A DNA stretch of 64,000 bases from Candidatus Gastranaerophilales bacterium (GTDB lineage: Bacteria; Cyanobacteriota; Vampirovibrionia; Gastranaerophilales; Gastranaerophilaceae). The stretch's first letter is position 1. Every line of letters begins with the position of its first letter. The stretch lies in assembly GCA_944325865.1 (NCBI GenBank), contig CALVBS010000001.1:124001-188000 (forward strand), written 5' to 3'. This document shows, piece after piece, positions 33,072 through 41,991 of this stretch. A model generated the notes under the pieces. The model was not told where the DNA came from. It ran no database searches and was given only the letters and a program-made list of their open reading frames with translations. The position numbers and the translations under genes are program-made.

Positions 33072-35357
33072 TTAATCAATATCTACAGGCTCACGCTGAA
33101 TTTTATCAATGGCTTCCCGTGCAGTAAACACTAGAGCTTCCGGCACATTATCTATTGTTGTCAGCTGTCTTAAAACATCTACGACGCGTTTAAATGCACG
33201 TACAATATCGCCTTCTCCGATATCTATTTGTTCAGAAATTGTATCCCATTCAGCACCTTCAACCCAGAGCTCTATGAGTGAACTGAAATAAGGATTGATA
33301 TAACAAGGTGCTTCCACATTATGATAATTCTGAACTTTTTCAATTTTTCTTCTGATATTTCTAATTTGATTAAGTGTTTTCCTTACCGGTTCTGAGAACG
33401 GGATATAAGGGATATCAATTCTCAAATCTTCCGTAGTAATTGCACAAATGACTCCTGCCAGCTGCGACGGTGTAAGATTTTCAAGTATATTTGAAAAAAT
33501 AATTTCAGCAATAAATAGTTCATTTTCTGAACGTATTTGAGAAGTTGTAATTCCGCGTGCCGTAGGATAATCATTTTCAAGATAACCAAAATCAATAAGC
33601 ACAGAACGGTGAGAAAGAAATTTATTCCAGAAAATATCTCTTTGACGTTCAATTTCCCTATTAAGTTTACTTAAACGAGATTCAATACGATTAAGAACTT
33701 CAATATTTTTAGTATGTTTTTTGTAAAGTTTACAAGTATCACACGGACAGGAATGCATTTTTTCAAGCATTGCCTTGGTTTCTCTGCCGAATTTCACGGC
33801 TTCTTCAGAAAGCGGTCTGTTTTTTGAACGTTCCTGCTTACAGATCTTCTTGTAGGTTTGCCTGTTCTGCACATAAATATGACGGAGTTTATCATATTCG
33901 TATAGTTCAGCATCAGTGTGCTTAAACGGACACACAAATTCTCTGTCTTTCTTTTCCGTTTCAAGTGCGGCTTTAGCCTGCAAAAGCGGAGTTAGCCTTG
34001 AACCCGACGAAAAATAGCCAAAACTTTTCATAATAAGTTCTTTAGCTTCTTCAATCGAAAATCTCTGCAAAAGGTTAAGCACCATTGAATAACTTGGAGA
34101 AAAGCGGCTCTCTAAAGGATTAGCGTCACTTAATACAAGTTCAGCAACTTCTTCCGGAGACTGGAACTGAGTTCCAACAATAGTAACATATCCGACCTCG
34201 TCCATTCCACGTCTGCCGGCTCTGCCCGACATTTGTAAAAATTCGCTGGCTGTAAGCATTCTGTGTCCGCTGTCGGTTCGTTTGCTTGTAGAACTTATTA
34301 CTGTTGAACGTGCAGGCATATTTATCCCTGCAGCGAGTGTTTCAGTTGCAAATACAACTTTTATCAAGCCTTTCTGGAAAAGTTTTTCAACAAGGTTTTT
34401 CCAGGCAGGCAACAGTCCTGCATGATGTGAAGCAACTCCGCATAAAAGATATTGGATATGTTTATTATTGTAAAGGTGTGGGTTTTCAGCGATATAATCA
34501 TCTATAATATGCTGTATTTCAGCTCTTTCTCCCTTTGTAATAAGTTCAAGCCCTGCACATTTTTCCATTTGCTCATCGCATTTTTTTCTGGAAAAAGTAA
34601 AATAAATGGCAGGAAGCATATCTCGTTCCTGAAGATTCCTGACAACATCTTTTACAAAAGATTTTTGCTTATTTTTTTTATGTCCCCATACTCGTTTTTC
34701 AGGTTTAATTTTTTTATTAAGCTGCCCCGACGGAGTCAACAGGGGGAGTAACTTATCGGGTTGAGAACTGTCAAAGTAAAAGAATCTCAATGGCACAGGC
34801 CTAAAATCAGTATCAACAAGTTCTGTTCTGGAATGTACCGTATTAATCCAAGCCGTAAGTTCAGCGGCATTTGCGACTGTTGCTGACAGTGCAATTATTT
34901 GAACATTTGTAGGACAATAGATAATACTTTCTTCCCACACTGTTCCTCTCTGCTCATCATTCATATAATGAACTTCATCAAGCACAACATATTTTACATC
35001 CTTCATATTATCGGCAACAGCACCAAAGTTGGTTCCGTAAAGCATATTCCTAAAAACTTCGGTAGTCATAACAACAATTTGACCGTTACGGTTGATGGAT
35101 GTATCACCTGTCAAAAGTCCTACTTTTTCAGAGCCGTATTTTTCTGAAAAATCATAATATTTTTGATTTGACAAAGCCTTTAAAGGGGTAGTGTAAAAAA
35201 TTCTTGTACCTTCTTCCAAAGCTCTATGAATTGCATGCTGTGCAATTACAGTCTTTCCGGCTCCGGTAGGAGCACAGACAACAACACTTTTTCCTTCGTC
35301 AATAAATTTACAAGCTTCTTTTTGAAAGTCATCTAGTTCAAATGGAAATTCGTACAT
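33072..35357 (-). CDS. Ski2/Mtr4-like DEAD/DExH RNA helicase
   Basis: A 761-residue superfamily-2 helicase. It has Walker A CAPTGAGKT, FYTTPLKALSNQKYYDF, the DEVHY box, SATVAN, FATETLAAGINMPAR and QMSGRAGRRG, then a Cys motif CPCDTCKLYKKH (about 550). A C-terminal arch/DSHCT-like domain follows (LIDFGYLENDYPTARG...LAGVICAITTED). Eukaryotic relatives feed the exosome, and cyanobacteria carry the same bacterial form, so an RNA-processing role is likely. The promoter side has a TGTTATAAT extended -10 box near 35390. It is divergent from the 35492 gene. Confidence 0.93.
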   Translation of the reverse strand: MYEFPFELDDFQKEACKFIDEGKSVVVCAPTGAGKTVIAQHAIHRALEEGTRIFYTTPLKALSNQKYYDFSEKYGSEKVGLLTGDTSINRNGQIVVMTTEVFRNMLYGTNFGAVADNMKDVKYVVLDEVHYMNDEQRGTVWEESIIYCPTNVQIIALSATVANAAELTAWINTVHSRTELVDTDFRPVPLRFFYFDSSQPDKLLPLLTPSGQLNKKIKPEKRVWGHKKNKQKSFVKDVVRNLQERDMLPAIYFTFSRKKCDEQMEKCAGLELITKGERAEIQHIIDDYIAENPHLYNNKHIQYLLCGVASHHAGLLPAWKNLVEKLFQKGLIKVVFATETLAAGINMPARSTVISSTSKRTDSGHRMLTASEFLQMSGRAGRRGMDEVGYVTIVGTQFQSPEEVAELVLSDANPLESRFSPSYSMVLNLLQRFSIEEAKELIMKSFGYFSSGSRLTPLLQAKAALETEKKDREFVCPFKHTDAELYEYDKLRHIYVQNRQTYKKICKQERSKNRPLSEEAVKFGRETKAMLEKMHSCPCDTCKLYKKHTKNIEVLNRIESRLSKLNREIERQRDIFWNKFLSHRSVLIDFGYLENDYPTARGITTSQIRSENELFIAEIIFSNILENLTPSQLAGVICAITTEDLRIDIPYIPFSEPVRKTLNQIRNIRRKIEKVQNYHNVEAPCYINPYFSSLIELWVEGAEWDTISEQIDIGEGDIVRAFKRVVDVLRQLTTIDNVPEALVFTAREAIDKIQREPVDID

Positions 35358-35491
35358 TTTTTACCTTTAAAAAGCTATTCCATAATTATTATAACATATT
35401 TTGTAACAATTTAGAGAATATTTATAGATATTTTAGCAAAAGATAATATTTTTAAATTTTAGTAAATTACAATTAAAACAAGAGGTAGAAT

Positions 35492-35761
35492 ATGAACTTA
35501 AGCATAACCCCGATAAATTTTACAGGCGGACAGCGGATAAAAATAAAAATAGCAAACAATATGGAAGATTACCGGAAAGGTTTTACCATGGGTTCTACTC
35601 TTCCTAAAGAAAAACTTGATATAGAGTTACGAAAATACTCTTCAAATCCTAAATTTGCTAGCCTAGTCCGCGGGATACTCGATGGAATAGACAGCTTAAC
35701 TGATGCAACAAAACGGCTTGGCAAATTTGAAAAAGGGAATTATAAAGGCACTATAAAATAA
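35492..35761 (+). CDS. small protein with N-terminal TPINFTGG motif
   Basis: The 89-residue protein opens MNLSITPINFTGGQRIKIK; F10-T-G matches the short N-terminal motif of other proteins in the window. The remainder is basic and helical (ELRKYSSNPKFASLVRGILDG). There is no known family. AAGAGGTAG precedes the ATG. It ends 24 bases before the next gene, whose product carries a related motif (KPQFGM), so the two probably form an operon of motif-tagged proteins. Confidence 0.75.
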   Translation: MNLSITPINFTGGQRIKIKIANNMEDYRKGFTMGSTLPKEKLDIELRKYSSNPKFASLVRGILDGIDSLTDATKRLGKFEKGNYKGTIK

Positions 35762-35785
35762 ATTTTAATCGAAAGGAAATTAATT

Positions 35786-36232
35786 ATGCAGGTAAATTTA
35801 AACAATCAGGCAAATAAACCGCAATTCGGCATGGCAATTCATTCAAACGCAAATGTTAATAAATTACTTAAAGCAAAAATCAAAAATGCTGCCGAACTCG
35901 ACAAATTAAATAAAATTATAGAACAGCAAAATAAAAATGACCTTGTAGATATTACGTTATTAAGTGATGATAAATATTTAACGGCAAATGTCTATCCGAG
36001 GGATATAACAAATGAGGAATTTCAAAATTTAGGCAGACAATTTACTGAAAATGCATTCACAAGAATGTTTGGAGGAGTTGTCGGTTTTCTTAAAAAAGCA
36101 GCTGATTATGCTGATAAAACTGCATCACAAATCGCCAAAAGAAATGCAATGAATATTGACCAGATTTTAAATAAAATGGACAATAATAAAGAAGTAACAG
36201 TAGGTCTTCATCATAGTATTGATAAAAAATAA
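35786..36232 (+). CDS. small protein with N-terminal KPQFGMAI motif
   Basis: A 148-residue protein opening MQVNLNNQANKPQFGMAIHS, with F14-G15 in the position of the short motif seen elsewhere. It then reads as a mixed alpha/beta domain (DITLLSDDKYLTANVYPRD) and a C-terminal helical part with a Gly-rich turn (MFGGVVGFLKKAADYADKT). No family is recognised. GAAAGGAAA lies before the ATG. Together with 35492 it forms a two-gene unit closed by the terminator at 36253. Confidence 0.78.
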   Translation: MQVNLNNQANKPQFGMAIHSNANVNKLLKAKIKNAAELDKLNKIIEQQNKNDLVDITLLSDDKYLTANVYPRDITNEEFQNLGRQFTENAFTRMFGGVVGFLKKAADYADKTASQIAKRNAMNIDQILNKMDNNKEVTVGLHHSIDKK

Positions 36233-36252
36233 ATTTATATTAAAATTTCATT

Positions 36253-36280
36253 AAAAAAGCTCCCTTTCGGGAGCTTTTTG
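36253..36280. terminator. bidirectional terminator between 35786 and serS
   Basis: AAAAAAGCTCCC-TTTC-GGGAGCTTTTT is a near-perfect inverted repeat with runs usable on both strands. Confidence 0.9.
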
Positions 36281-36286
36281 TAATTG

Positions 36287-37552
36287 TTATATTTTGTCGA
36301 AACCTGTATATTTTCTGAGGACTTCCGGAATAATAATAGTTCCGTCCTCCTGCTGGTAGTTTTCAACAATAGCTGCAAATGTTCTTCCGACTGCAAGCCC
36401 TGACCCGTTGATTGTATGAACAAACTGGGTTTTTCCAGTAGCTTTATCGCGGTATCTGATATTTGCACGTCTTGCCTGATAGTCGCCATAGTTTGAACAG
36501 CTTGAAATTTCTTTATAAGTACCGTAAGACGGCATCCAAACTTCTAAATCCCAGCATTTATTTGCTGAAAATCCTATATCTGCCGTACAAAGTGCCTCAC
36601 GGCGATACGGAAGTTCAAGAAGCTGCAGCATTTTTTCAGCATCTTCAGTTAATTTTTCATGTTCTTCTTTACTTGTCTGCGGAGTACAGAGTTTTACCAG
36701 TTCAACTTTATTAAACTGGTGAACACGGATTAACCCTCTGGTATCCTTACCGGCAGAACCTGCTTCACGGCGGAAACAAGGAGTGTATGCTGTCATATAT
36801 TTAGGCAAATCATCTTCAGAAAGTATTTCTCCCGCATATATATTTGTTACAGGAACTTCAGCCGTCGGAATAAGATATAAATCTTCATCAACACACTTAT
36901 ACATATCCTCAGCGAATTTTGGAAGCTGTCCCGTTCCTGTCATAGTGGCAGCATTAGCCATAAACGGCGGAAGGATTTCCTCATATCCCTGCTCATTACA
37001 GTGGTAATCAAGGAAGAAATTAATAATTGCACGTTCTAATTTTGCACCTTTGCCTCTGTATAATGTAAAACGGCTCTGGGAAAGTTTTACGCCGCGTTCA
37101 AAATCAACAAGACCTTTTTCTTCGCACAAATCCCAGTGTGCCTTAAATTCAAAATCGAATTTTCTCGGTTCACCCCATTTGTAAACTTCCTGATTATCGT
37201 CTTCTGATGCTCCAACCGGAGTTGTTTCATCAGGAATGTTTGGAATATGAAGTAAAATATCCCTCTGTTTTGCATCTAATTCAGACTGTTTTTCTTCTAA
37301 TGCTTTGATATCATCGCCTATCTTACGAACTTCTTCCTGTACTGCATCTGTATTTTCACCTTTTTTCTTCAATTCACCTATCATCTGAGAATCTTTTTTT
37401 CTTTTTGCTCTTAATTCGTCAGCTTGAGTTTGAATTTTTCTTCTTTCTTCATCTATCTTAATAACTTCATCAATAGAAAGTTCCGGATTTCTTCTTTTTA
37501 AAAGTTCGTTAATTTTTTCAGGACACTCCCGAATTAGTTTTATATCAAGCAT
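36287..37552 (-). CDS. serS: seryl-tRNA synthetase
   Basis: A 421-residue class II synthetase that charges tRNA-Ser. An N-terminal antiparallel coiled-coil arm (about 30-100) binds the tRNA variable loop. Motif 2 is [22 protein letters not shown], and motif 3 lies in [21 protein letters not shown]. The frame extends two codons upstream to a TTG, but AAGAGG sits six bases before the ATG at 37552, which fits the family start MLDIKLIRE. It is monocistronic. Confidence 0.98.
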   Translation of the reverse strand: MLDIKLIRECPEKINELLKRRNPELSIDEVIKIDEERRKIQTQADELRAKRKKDSQMIGELKKKGENTDAVQEEVRKIGDDIKALEEKQSELDAKQRDILLHIPNIPDETTPVGASEDDNQEVYKWGEPRKFDFEFKAHWDLCEEKGLVDFERGVKLSQSRFTLYRGKGAKLERAIINFFLDYHCNEQGYEEILPPFMANAATMTGTGQLPKFAEDMYKCVDEDLYLIPTAEVPVTNIYAGEILSEDDLPKYMTAYTPCFRREAGSAGKDTRGLIRVHQFNKVELVKLCTPQTSKEEHEKLTEDAEKMLQLLELPYRREALCTADIGFSANKCWDLEVWMPSYGTYKEISSCSNYGDYQARRANIRYRDKATGKTQFVHTINGSGLAVGRTFAAIVENYQQEDGTIIIPEVLRKYTGFDKI

Positions 37553-37653
37553 TTTCAACCTCTTTCTTATTTCATATTCAGCACAAATATTATAGATTAA
37601 ATAGAAACATTAATCAAGACAAGAATAGCCCGACAGGTAAATCAAAAGATTTA

Positions 37654-37682
37654 TTGCAAAATTGACAAAAAAATAGGATAAT
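37654..37682 (+). promoter_or_regulatory. promoter of the 37702 gene
   Basis: TTGCAA (37654-37659), 17 bases, GATAAT (37677-37682). The predicted transcript starts near 37689, downstream of the first in-frame ATG at 37681, so translation must begin at 37702. Confidence 0.6.
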
Positions 37683-37701
37683 GTTTTTGAGGATATGTGG
37701 C

Positions 37702-38034
37702 ATGAAAATTTTTAAGATGATATCAGAAAAATTTAATAGTAAAAATAAAAAGATTGTTACGGGAGGAATGACTACCCCTGTTGAGTTAAATTTTGATGCC
37801 GAAAAAAATGAATTTTTGGATAATCTTTCCAAAAAAGCCGTTAAATTATACGAAAAACAGACTGATATTAAAAACTTTTCACAACTTGTACTGTCTGATC
37901 CCGAAAACACATCTCATATAGACAGAGTTAATGAATTAAAACAAAAAGGCATTGTAGATCCTCTGGAAGATGAAAAATTGGAAAAACTTGCGGATAATTC
38001 AAAGTTTTTGCGTGATTTGGGACTTATAGATTAA
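37702..38034 (+). CDS. unrecognised 110-residue soluble protein
   Basis: From the ATG at 37702 the protein begins MKIFKMISEKFNSKNKK, then NFDAEKNEFLDNLSKKAVKLYEKQ and a C-terminal helix-turn segment (VNELKQKGIVDPLEDEKLEKLADNSKFLRDLGLI). It is charged and helical, with no membrane segment and no recognised family. The upstream ATG at 37681 overlaps the -10 box of the promoter, and GAGG lies at workable distance before 37702, which fixes the start. It lies alone between serS (divergent) and the TMEM43-like gene. Confidence 0.72.
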   Translation: MKIFKMISEKFNSKNKKIVTGGMTTPVELNFDAEKNEFLDNLSKKAVKLYEKQTDIKNFSQLVLSDPENTSHIDRVNELKQKGIVDPLEDEKLEKLADNSKFLRDLGLID

Positions 38035-38098
38035 TTGTATGATGTAAAATAATCTACAAATTATATACTTAATATGTGTTATAATTTGGAGGTTATTT

Positions 38099-39271
38099 AT
38101 GGATTACACATCAATAGTAAGCAAAGGACATAATTTTAAGTCCGGATGTGCTGTTGTTATTTTTGGGATTATACTTTTTATCGGTTCATTTGTTTTACTA
38201 TGGATGAACGAAACAAATTATGTAAAAAACATTAAAATGGCTAAATTTATTAAAGATAACGTTGTTAGTGTTTCTTCTAATTCCAAGGAAAACAACAATA
38301 AACTTGTTCACTATTCCGGAAAAATCACGACAAATGAAATATTAGCGGATGAATATATTAAAGTTAATACACCTGCTCTGGACAGAAAAGTTGAAATGTA
38401 CCAGTGGGAAGAAAAAAAATATACATCCGGAAGCGGCAGTTCAAAACGCAGAGAATATAAGTACCGAAAAATATGGTCTGAACATCCGATTAGTTCAACC
38501 AATTTTCACAGAAGCGGTCATGACAATCCGCCTATGCCGGTCAGATCTGAGAGTTTTCGTGCCACAAACTCTCAAATAGGGGACTTTTCTGCTGATATTT
38601 CCGTCACAGATGCAATAAAACCTGTTCAGGAACTTCCTATGAATCAATCATTTTTAAATAGTGATATAAATGTCAAATATAAATTAAGAGAAGCCGGACT
38701 TTATTTTCCAAGCCCCTATGTAAAAGAGTATTCCTCAGATTACACACCGGGAGTACAAATCGGAGATATAAAAATTACTTACAGATATATTCCTGTAAAT
38801 ACAGCAGTATCAGTTATTGCCGGGCAAATAAATAACAAATTAACTTCTTTTGATACCGCAAAATATAATATCGTACTTGCAGAAACAGGTACAGTATCTG
38901 CAAGCGGAATGATACAACATTTTGAAGATAAACAAACAATGCAGGTTTGGAAAATAAGACTTATCGGAATAGTATTAATGTTTATAGGTATTATGCTTCT
39001 GGTATCGCCAATCACGGCAATTCTCTCATTTATTCCTTTATTTGGCGATATATCTAAGCATGCGGTCGGAATACTTGCTGCTGTTATTTCAGTATGTCTT
39101 TCAATAATTACTATAGCAGTATCCTGGATTGCAGTAAGACCGGAAATCGCAATTCCTGTGGTAATTGCTGCAGCAGGCGGTATCTTCTTCTATTTAACAT
39201 CCGGCGGAGGCGGCTCTAAAAATATTCCTCCTGCCCCTAACAGTCCTCAGCAGCCTATGCCTCCAATGTAA
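38099..39271 (+). CDS. TMEM43-family membrane protein
   Basis: A 390-residue protein of the TMEM43/LUMA family (PF07787). It has an N-terminal helix (VVIFGIILFIGSFVLLWMNE), KLVHYSGKITT, the hallmark LDRKVEMYQWEEKKY, a large extracytoplasmic or lumenal-type domain, then three or four C-terminal helices and a Pro-rich tail. The bacterial function is unknown. TATAAT and GGAGG lie just before the ATG, giving a short leader. It is monocistronic and convergent with the isocitrate dehydrogenase gene. Confidence 0.88.
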   Translation: MDYTSIVSKGHNFKSGCAVVIFGIILFIGSFVLLWMNETNYVKNIKMAKFIKDNVVSVSSNSKENNNKLVHYSGKITTNEILADEYIKVNTPALDRKVEMYQWEEKKYTSGSGSSKRREYKYRKIWSEHPISSTNFHRSGHDNPPMPVRSESFRATNSQIGDFSADISVTDAIKPVQELPMNQSFLNSDINVKYKLREAGLYFPSPYVKEYSSDYTPGVQIGDIKITYRYIPVNTAVSVIAGQINNKLTSFDTAKYNIVLAETGTVSASGMIQHFEDKQTMQVWKIRLIGIVLMFIGIMLLVSPITAILSFIPLFGDISKHAVGILAAVISVCLSIITIAVSWIAVRPEIAIPVVIAAAGGIFFYLTSGGGGSKNIPPAPNSPQQPMPPM

Positions 39272-39293
39272 AAGGCTCAGACAAGTTTATCAT

Positions 39294-39327
39294 AAAAAAT
39301 CCCTGTCAAGAAAATGACAGGGATTTT
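39294..39327. terminator. bidirectional terminator between the TMEM43-like gene and icd
   Basis: AAAAATCCCTGTC and GACAGGGATTTT pair around AAGAAAAT, with runs on both sides. Confidence 0.88.
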
Positions 39328-39348
39328 CAACTTACAAATTAGAAAAAT

Positions 39349-40344
39349 CTATTTTAACTTAGCAATAACAGCATCTGTAAACTCTGTTGTAGAAAGTTTA
39401 CCGCCTAAGTCCTCAGTAAATTCTCCTGCTTCAAAAGTTTTAAATAAAGCTTTTTCTATCTTATCAGCATATTTATCTTCTTTGATATATCGTAACATCT
39501 CAATAGCAGATAAAAGAAGTGCAGAAGGATTAGCTTTATTTTTACCTTTCAAATCAGGAGCAGAGCCGTGAACAGGTTCAAATACAGCCCCGTAAAGCCC
39601 TAAATTTGCCCCCTGAGCAACCCCTAAACCACCTATTAATCCGGCAGTAAGGTCAGAAACAATATCACCATACATATTAGGCATTACAAGAACATCAAAA
39701 ACAGTAGGATCTTGGACTAACTGCATGCAAAGATTATCAACCAGAATTTCTCTGGTATTAATTTTAGGAAATTCTTTTGCTACATTTCTGAAACATTCCA
39801 GAAACAACCCGTCAGACAATTTGCATATATTAGCCTTTGTTGCGACACAAACTTCCTTTCTTTTATATCGAGTTGCATAATCAAAAGCATAACGACAAAT
39901 TCTGTCCGATGCCTTTCTTGTAATAACTTTTATTGTCTCTGCAGTATTTTCATCAATTTTATGCTCGTGCCCAGCATACAAATCTTCTGTATTTTCTCTA
40001 ATAACAACTAAGTCAACATTCTTAAATTTTGTTTTAATGTTCGGAAGATTTTTGCAAGGTCTTACGTTTGCATATAAATCCAATGCACGTCTTAATTGAA
40101 CATTGACTGAACGAAAATCTCTTCCGATAGGAGTTGTTACAGGAGCTTTAAGAGCAACTTTATTAACCTTAATTGATTCCAAAACTCTTGGCGGAAGCGG
40201 GGTTCCCTCATCTTCAATAACATCCGCCCCTGCTGTTTGTACATCCCAGTCTATTTTTAAACCGGAGGCTTCAATAATTTTAACAACGGAGTCACATATT
40301 TCAGGCCCTATCCCGTCACCGTTAATCAGAGTTATTGCTGTCAT
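39349..40344 (-). CDS. NAD-dependent isocitrate dehydrogenase (IDH/IPMDH family)
   Basis: A 331-residue beta-decarboxylating dehydrogenase that makes 2-oxoglutarate. The substrate helix has FRSVNVQLRRALDLYANVRP, the S-x-N pair that selects isocitrate, and VIRENTEDLYAGHEH is the IDH signature; MPNMYGDIVSDLTAGLIGG supplies metal ligands. GSAPDLKGKNKANP carries Asp where NADP enzymes have Lys/Tyr, pointing to NAD use. Homoisocitrate is a less likely substrate. The start lies 22 bases inside the preceding small Cys-rich gene, so the two are translationally coupled. Confidence 0.93.
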   Translation of the reverse strand: MTAITLINGDGIGPEICDSVVKIIEASGLKIDWDVQTAGADVIEDEGTPLPPRVLESIKVNKVALKAPVTTPIGRDFRSVNVQLRRALDLYANVRPCKNLPNIKTKFKNVDLVVIRENTEDLYAGHEHKIDENTAETIKVITRKASDRICRYAFDYATRYKRKEVCVATKANICKLSDGLFLECFRNVAKEFPKINTREILVDNLCMQLVQDPTVFDVLVMPNMYGDIVSDLTAGLIGGLGVAQGANLGLYGAVFEPVHGSAPDLKGKNKANPSALLLSAIEMLRYIKEDKYADKIEKALFKTFEAGEFTEDLGGKLSTTEFTDAVIAKLK

Positions 40345-40546
40345 TATTTTTTCCTTTCACAATATGTAAATATCTTTTAAATTCTTTGTAGAAACCGCAT
40401 TTAGTGACTGTCAAACTATCTTCCAGAAAAACATCCCCCTGCACCAATGCCGATAATAAAGGACAATTCACATTATTCACGTAATTGATGCAGCTTAAAC
40501 AAATATCGTCATCCTCAATAAATATTTTTGAGTCACTGCAATACAT
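40322..40546 (-). CDS. small Cys-rich protein preceding isocitrate dehydrogenase
   Basis: The 74-residue protein has DDDICLSCINYVNNVNCPLL and a later TVTKC, giving a C-x2-C-x8-C-x21-C pattern suited to zinc or an Fe-S cluster. There is no known family. It is the first gene of the unit with isocitrate dehydrogenase and overlaps it by 23 bases. The ATG has no Shine-Dalgarno. A perfect -10 box ends eight bases before the start codon, so the mRNA is probably leaderless. It might sense redox or metal status for the dehydrogenase (inference only). Confidence 0.72.
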   Translation of the reverse strand: MYCSDSKIFIEDDDICLSCINYVNNVNCPLLSALVQGDVFLEDSLTVTKCGFYKEFKRYLHIVKGKNNDSNNSD

Positions 40547-40553
40547 AACTTAT

Positions 40554-40582
40554 ATTATACTCTTTTGTACGATATTTGTAAA
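40554..40582 (-). promoter_or_regulatory. promoter of the Cys-rich/icd unit
   Basis: On the minus strand TTTACA (40582-40577), 17 bases, TATAAT (40559-40554). Seven bases then lead to the ATG at 40546, so the transcript is expected to start at or one base before it. Confidence 0.75.
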
Positions 40583-40648
40583 TAGGGACACAAAAGGCCA
40601 TGATTTATTCTAAGAAATATTAACATTTGTAACATAAATAAAATCTAA

Positions 40649-40680
40649 AGCAATTTTACCTTAGGAAAAAACTTTATATA
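40649..40680 (+). promoter_or_regulatory. bipartite promoter-like element, copy 4
   Basis: AGCAAT (40649-40654), 14 bases, AAACTTTATATA (40669-40680), ending 35 bases before the ATG at 40716. An AAGAAAT box starts at 40612. Confidence 0.68.
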
Positions 40681-40715
40681 AGTAAGGTAGTTATAAAAAG
40701 GTAGGTAGAAAAGTT

Positions 40716-41603
40716 ATGGGAATTGGATCAATCGCCAATCAAGGTTGGCAATGGGTAAAAAAAGGCGGCAGAGTTTATGGAGACCTTATATTGGGTACCG
40801 GTGCCGACACAATGACAAAAAAAATTCAACAAAGTGTTGCTAATAGAGCAGCAAATGGTAAAAATTATTTTAGTGCTGTTGGTACAGGTATTAAAGACGG
40901 AGTTAAGGCTTCTTATCAACATAATCTGGCACAATCGACAAGACATGGCGGATTCTTCAAAAATCTTTGGCATCAAATAGGAACAACGCCAAGGTTGGTT
41001 AAAAATGGGTGGAAACTCGGTTCAAAAGCTGCAAAATCAGCAGGTAAAAGCGGATTTTGGGGCGGAATTAAAGGTGCTTTCGGAGGGATTGCAAAACGTA
41101 TGCCTTTAATAGGCGGTCTTTTAATGGTAGCATCTGAAATTCCGAATATTTGGAAGGCAACAAAAGAAGAAGGTATCGGTGCAGGACTTAAAGAAACTGT
41201 TAAATCAGGTGCCAGAGTCGGTGCAGGTATGGCCGGAGGTGCAATCGGTGCAGCGTTATTGGCTCCTATACCGGTAGTCGGTCCGATTGTAGGCGGTATT
41301 CTTGGTTATATGCTCGGTGATAAAGTTGCAAGCCTGTTTACCGGAAAAAGCTACTCAGAAAAGAAAATGGAAGAACAGGAACAACTGGCACAACTTCAAC
41401 AACAACAGCAGCAACAGTTTGGATTCAATCCGGCAGGCGGTACATTTGATACGGGTTCAACAAATCCATTTGCCTATATGCAGCCAACAATGACACCGCA
41501 ACAATTAATGGCAATGCAGCAAAGTTTATATGGCGGAATGGGCGGAATAAATGATGACTTTATGTATATGACAATGATGAACAGATTGAATAGCTTAAAC
41601 TAG
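40716..41603 (+). CDS. Gly-rich hydrophobic protein with a Gln tract
   Basis: A 295-residue protein in three parts. The first is basic and amphipathic (residues 1-120; KKGGRVYGDLILGTG, SKAAKSAGKSGFWGGIKGAFGG). The second is a long Gly/Ala hydrophobic hairpin (about 165-205; GAGMAGGAIGAALLAPIPVVG, PIVGGILGYMLGD), and the last is a Gln-rich tail with seven Gln in a row followed by Met/Pro/Asn. The hairpin resembles glycine-zipper or bacteriocin-like membrane inserting segments. No family is recognised. It carries the bipartite promoter-like element and its own terminator. Confidence 0.85.
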   Translation: MGIGSIANQGWQWVKKGGRVYGDLILGTGADTMTKKIQQSVANRAANGKNYFSAVGTGIKDGVKASYQHNLAQSTRHGGFFKNLWHQIGTTPRLVKNGWKLGSKAAKSAGKSGFWGGIKGAFGGIAKRMPLIGGLLMVASEIPNIWKATKEEGIGAGLKETVKSGARVGAGMAGGAIGAALLAPIPVVGPIVGGILGYMLGDKVASLFTGKSYSEKKMEEQEQLAQLQQQQQQQFGFNPAGGTFDTGSTNPFAYMQPTMTPQQLMAMQQSLYGGMGGINDDFMYMTMMNRLNSLN

Positions 41604-41625
41604 TTAAATCCTCTATAAACTAACT

Positions 41626-41661
41626 AAAAACGGGACCAGCACATCACAGGTCCCGTTTCTT
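41626..41661. terminator. terminator between the 40716 gene and the 41662 small gene
   Basis: AAAAACGGGACC and GGTCCCGTTT pair around AGCACATCACA, with runs on both sides; it abuts the stop codon of the minus-strand small frame. Confidence 0.85.
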
Positions 41662-41826
41662 TTATCTTTTTAACAAATCTTCCGAAGATATATTACAGCA
41701 TTCTAATACGTTGTTAAAAAATGATTCCAAAGCTGTTTCCATTGAGGATAGCTCCTCTCGAAATTCCTGCACTACTTCGGCTCTAGCTTCAGTAAAAGCT
41801 ACTCTGAACAATTCATCATGATTCAT
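41662..41826 (-). CDS. small acidic helical protein (54 aa)
   Basis: The frame begins MNHDELFRVAFTEARAEVV and ends with TAA at 41664-41662. GGGAG lies seven bases before the ATG. The peptide is charged and helical with two adjacent Cys (LECCNI). Size and make-up recall the 46-residue frame at 16615-16755. It ends exactly at a strong bidirectional terminator, which supports a real transcription unit. Function is unknown. Confidence 0.6.
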   Translation of the reverse strand: MNHDELFRVAFTEARAEVVQEFREELSSMETALESFFNNVLECCNISSEDLLKR

Positions 41827-41991
41827 AAAATAACTCCCGTTTGACTATCACACAGAAGTAATCGGAATCAACAACATAAAACTTTAAAACTTTAAAGAAA
41901 TTTGTTACAAAATTTATTATAAGTTAGAAAATTAATAATCTTTAAAGTACAATATAAAAAAAAGGATTTTTCATAGGGGAATAAGAAAGCA

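Noticed and set aside
39314-39571. 85-codon plus-strand frame opposite isocitrate dehydrogenase
   Set aside because: It is a shadow of the dehydrogenase, with no ribosome site and a terminator hairpin immediately before it.
41395-41420. CAA/CAG repeat as a phase-variation microsatellite
   Set aside because: Copies are mixed CAA and CAG, and triplet changes would keep the frame, so an on/off switch is unlikely.
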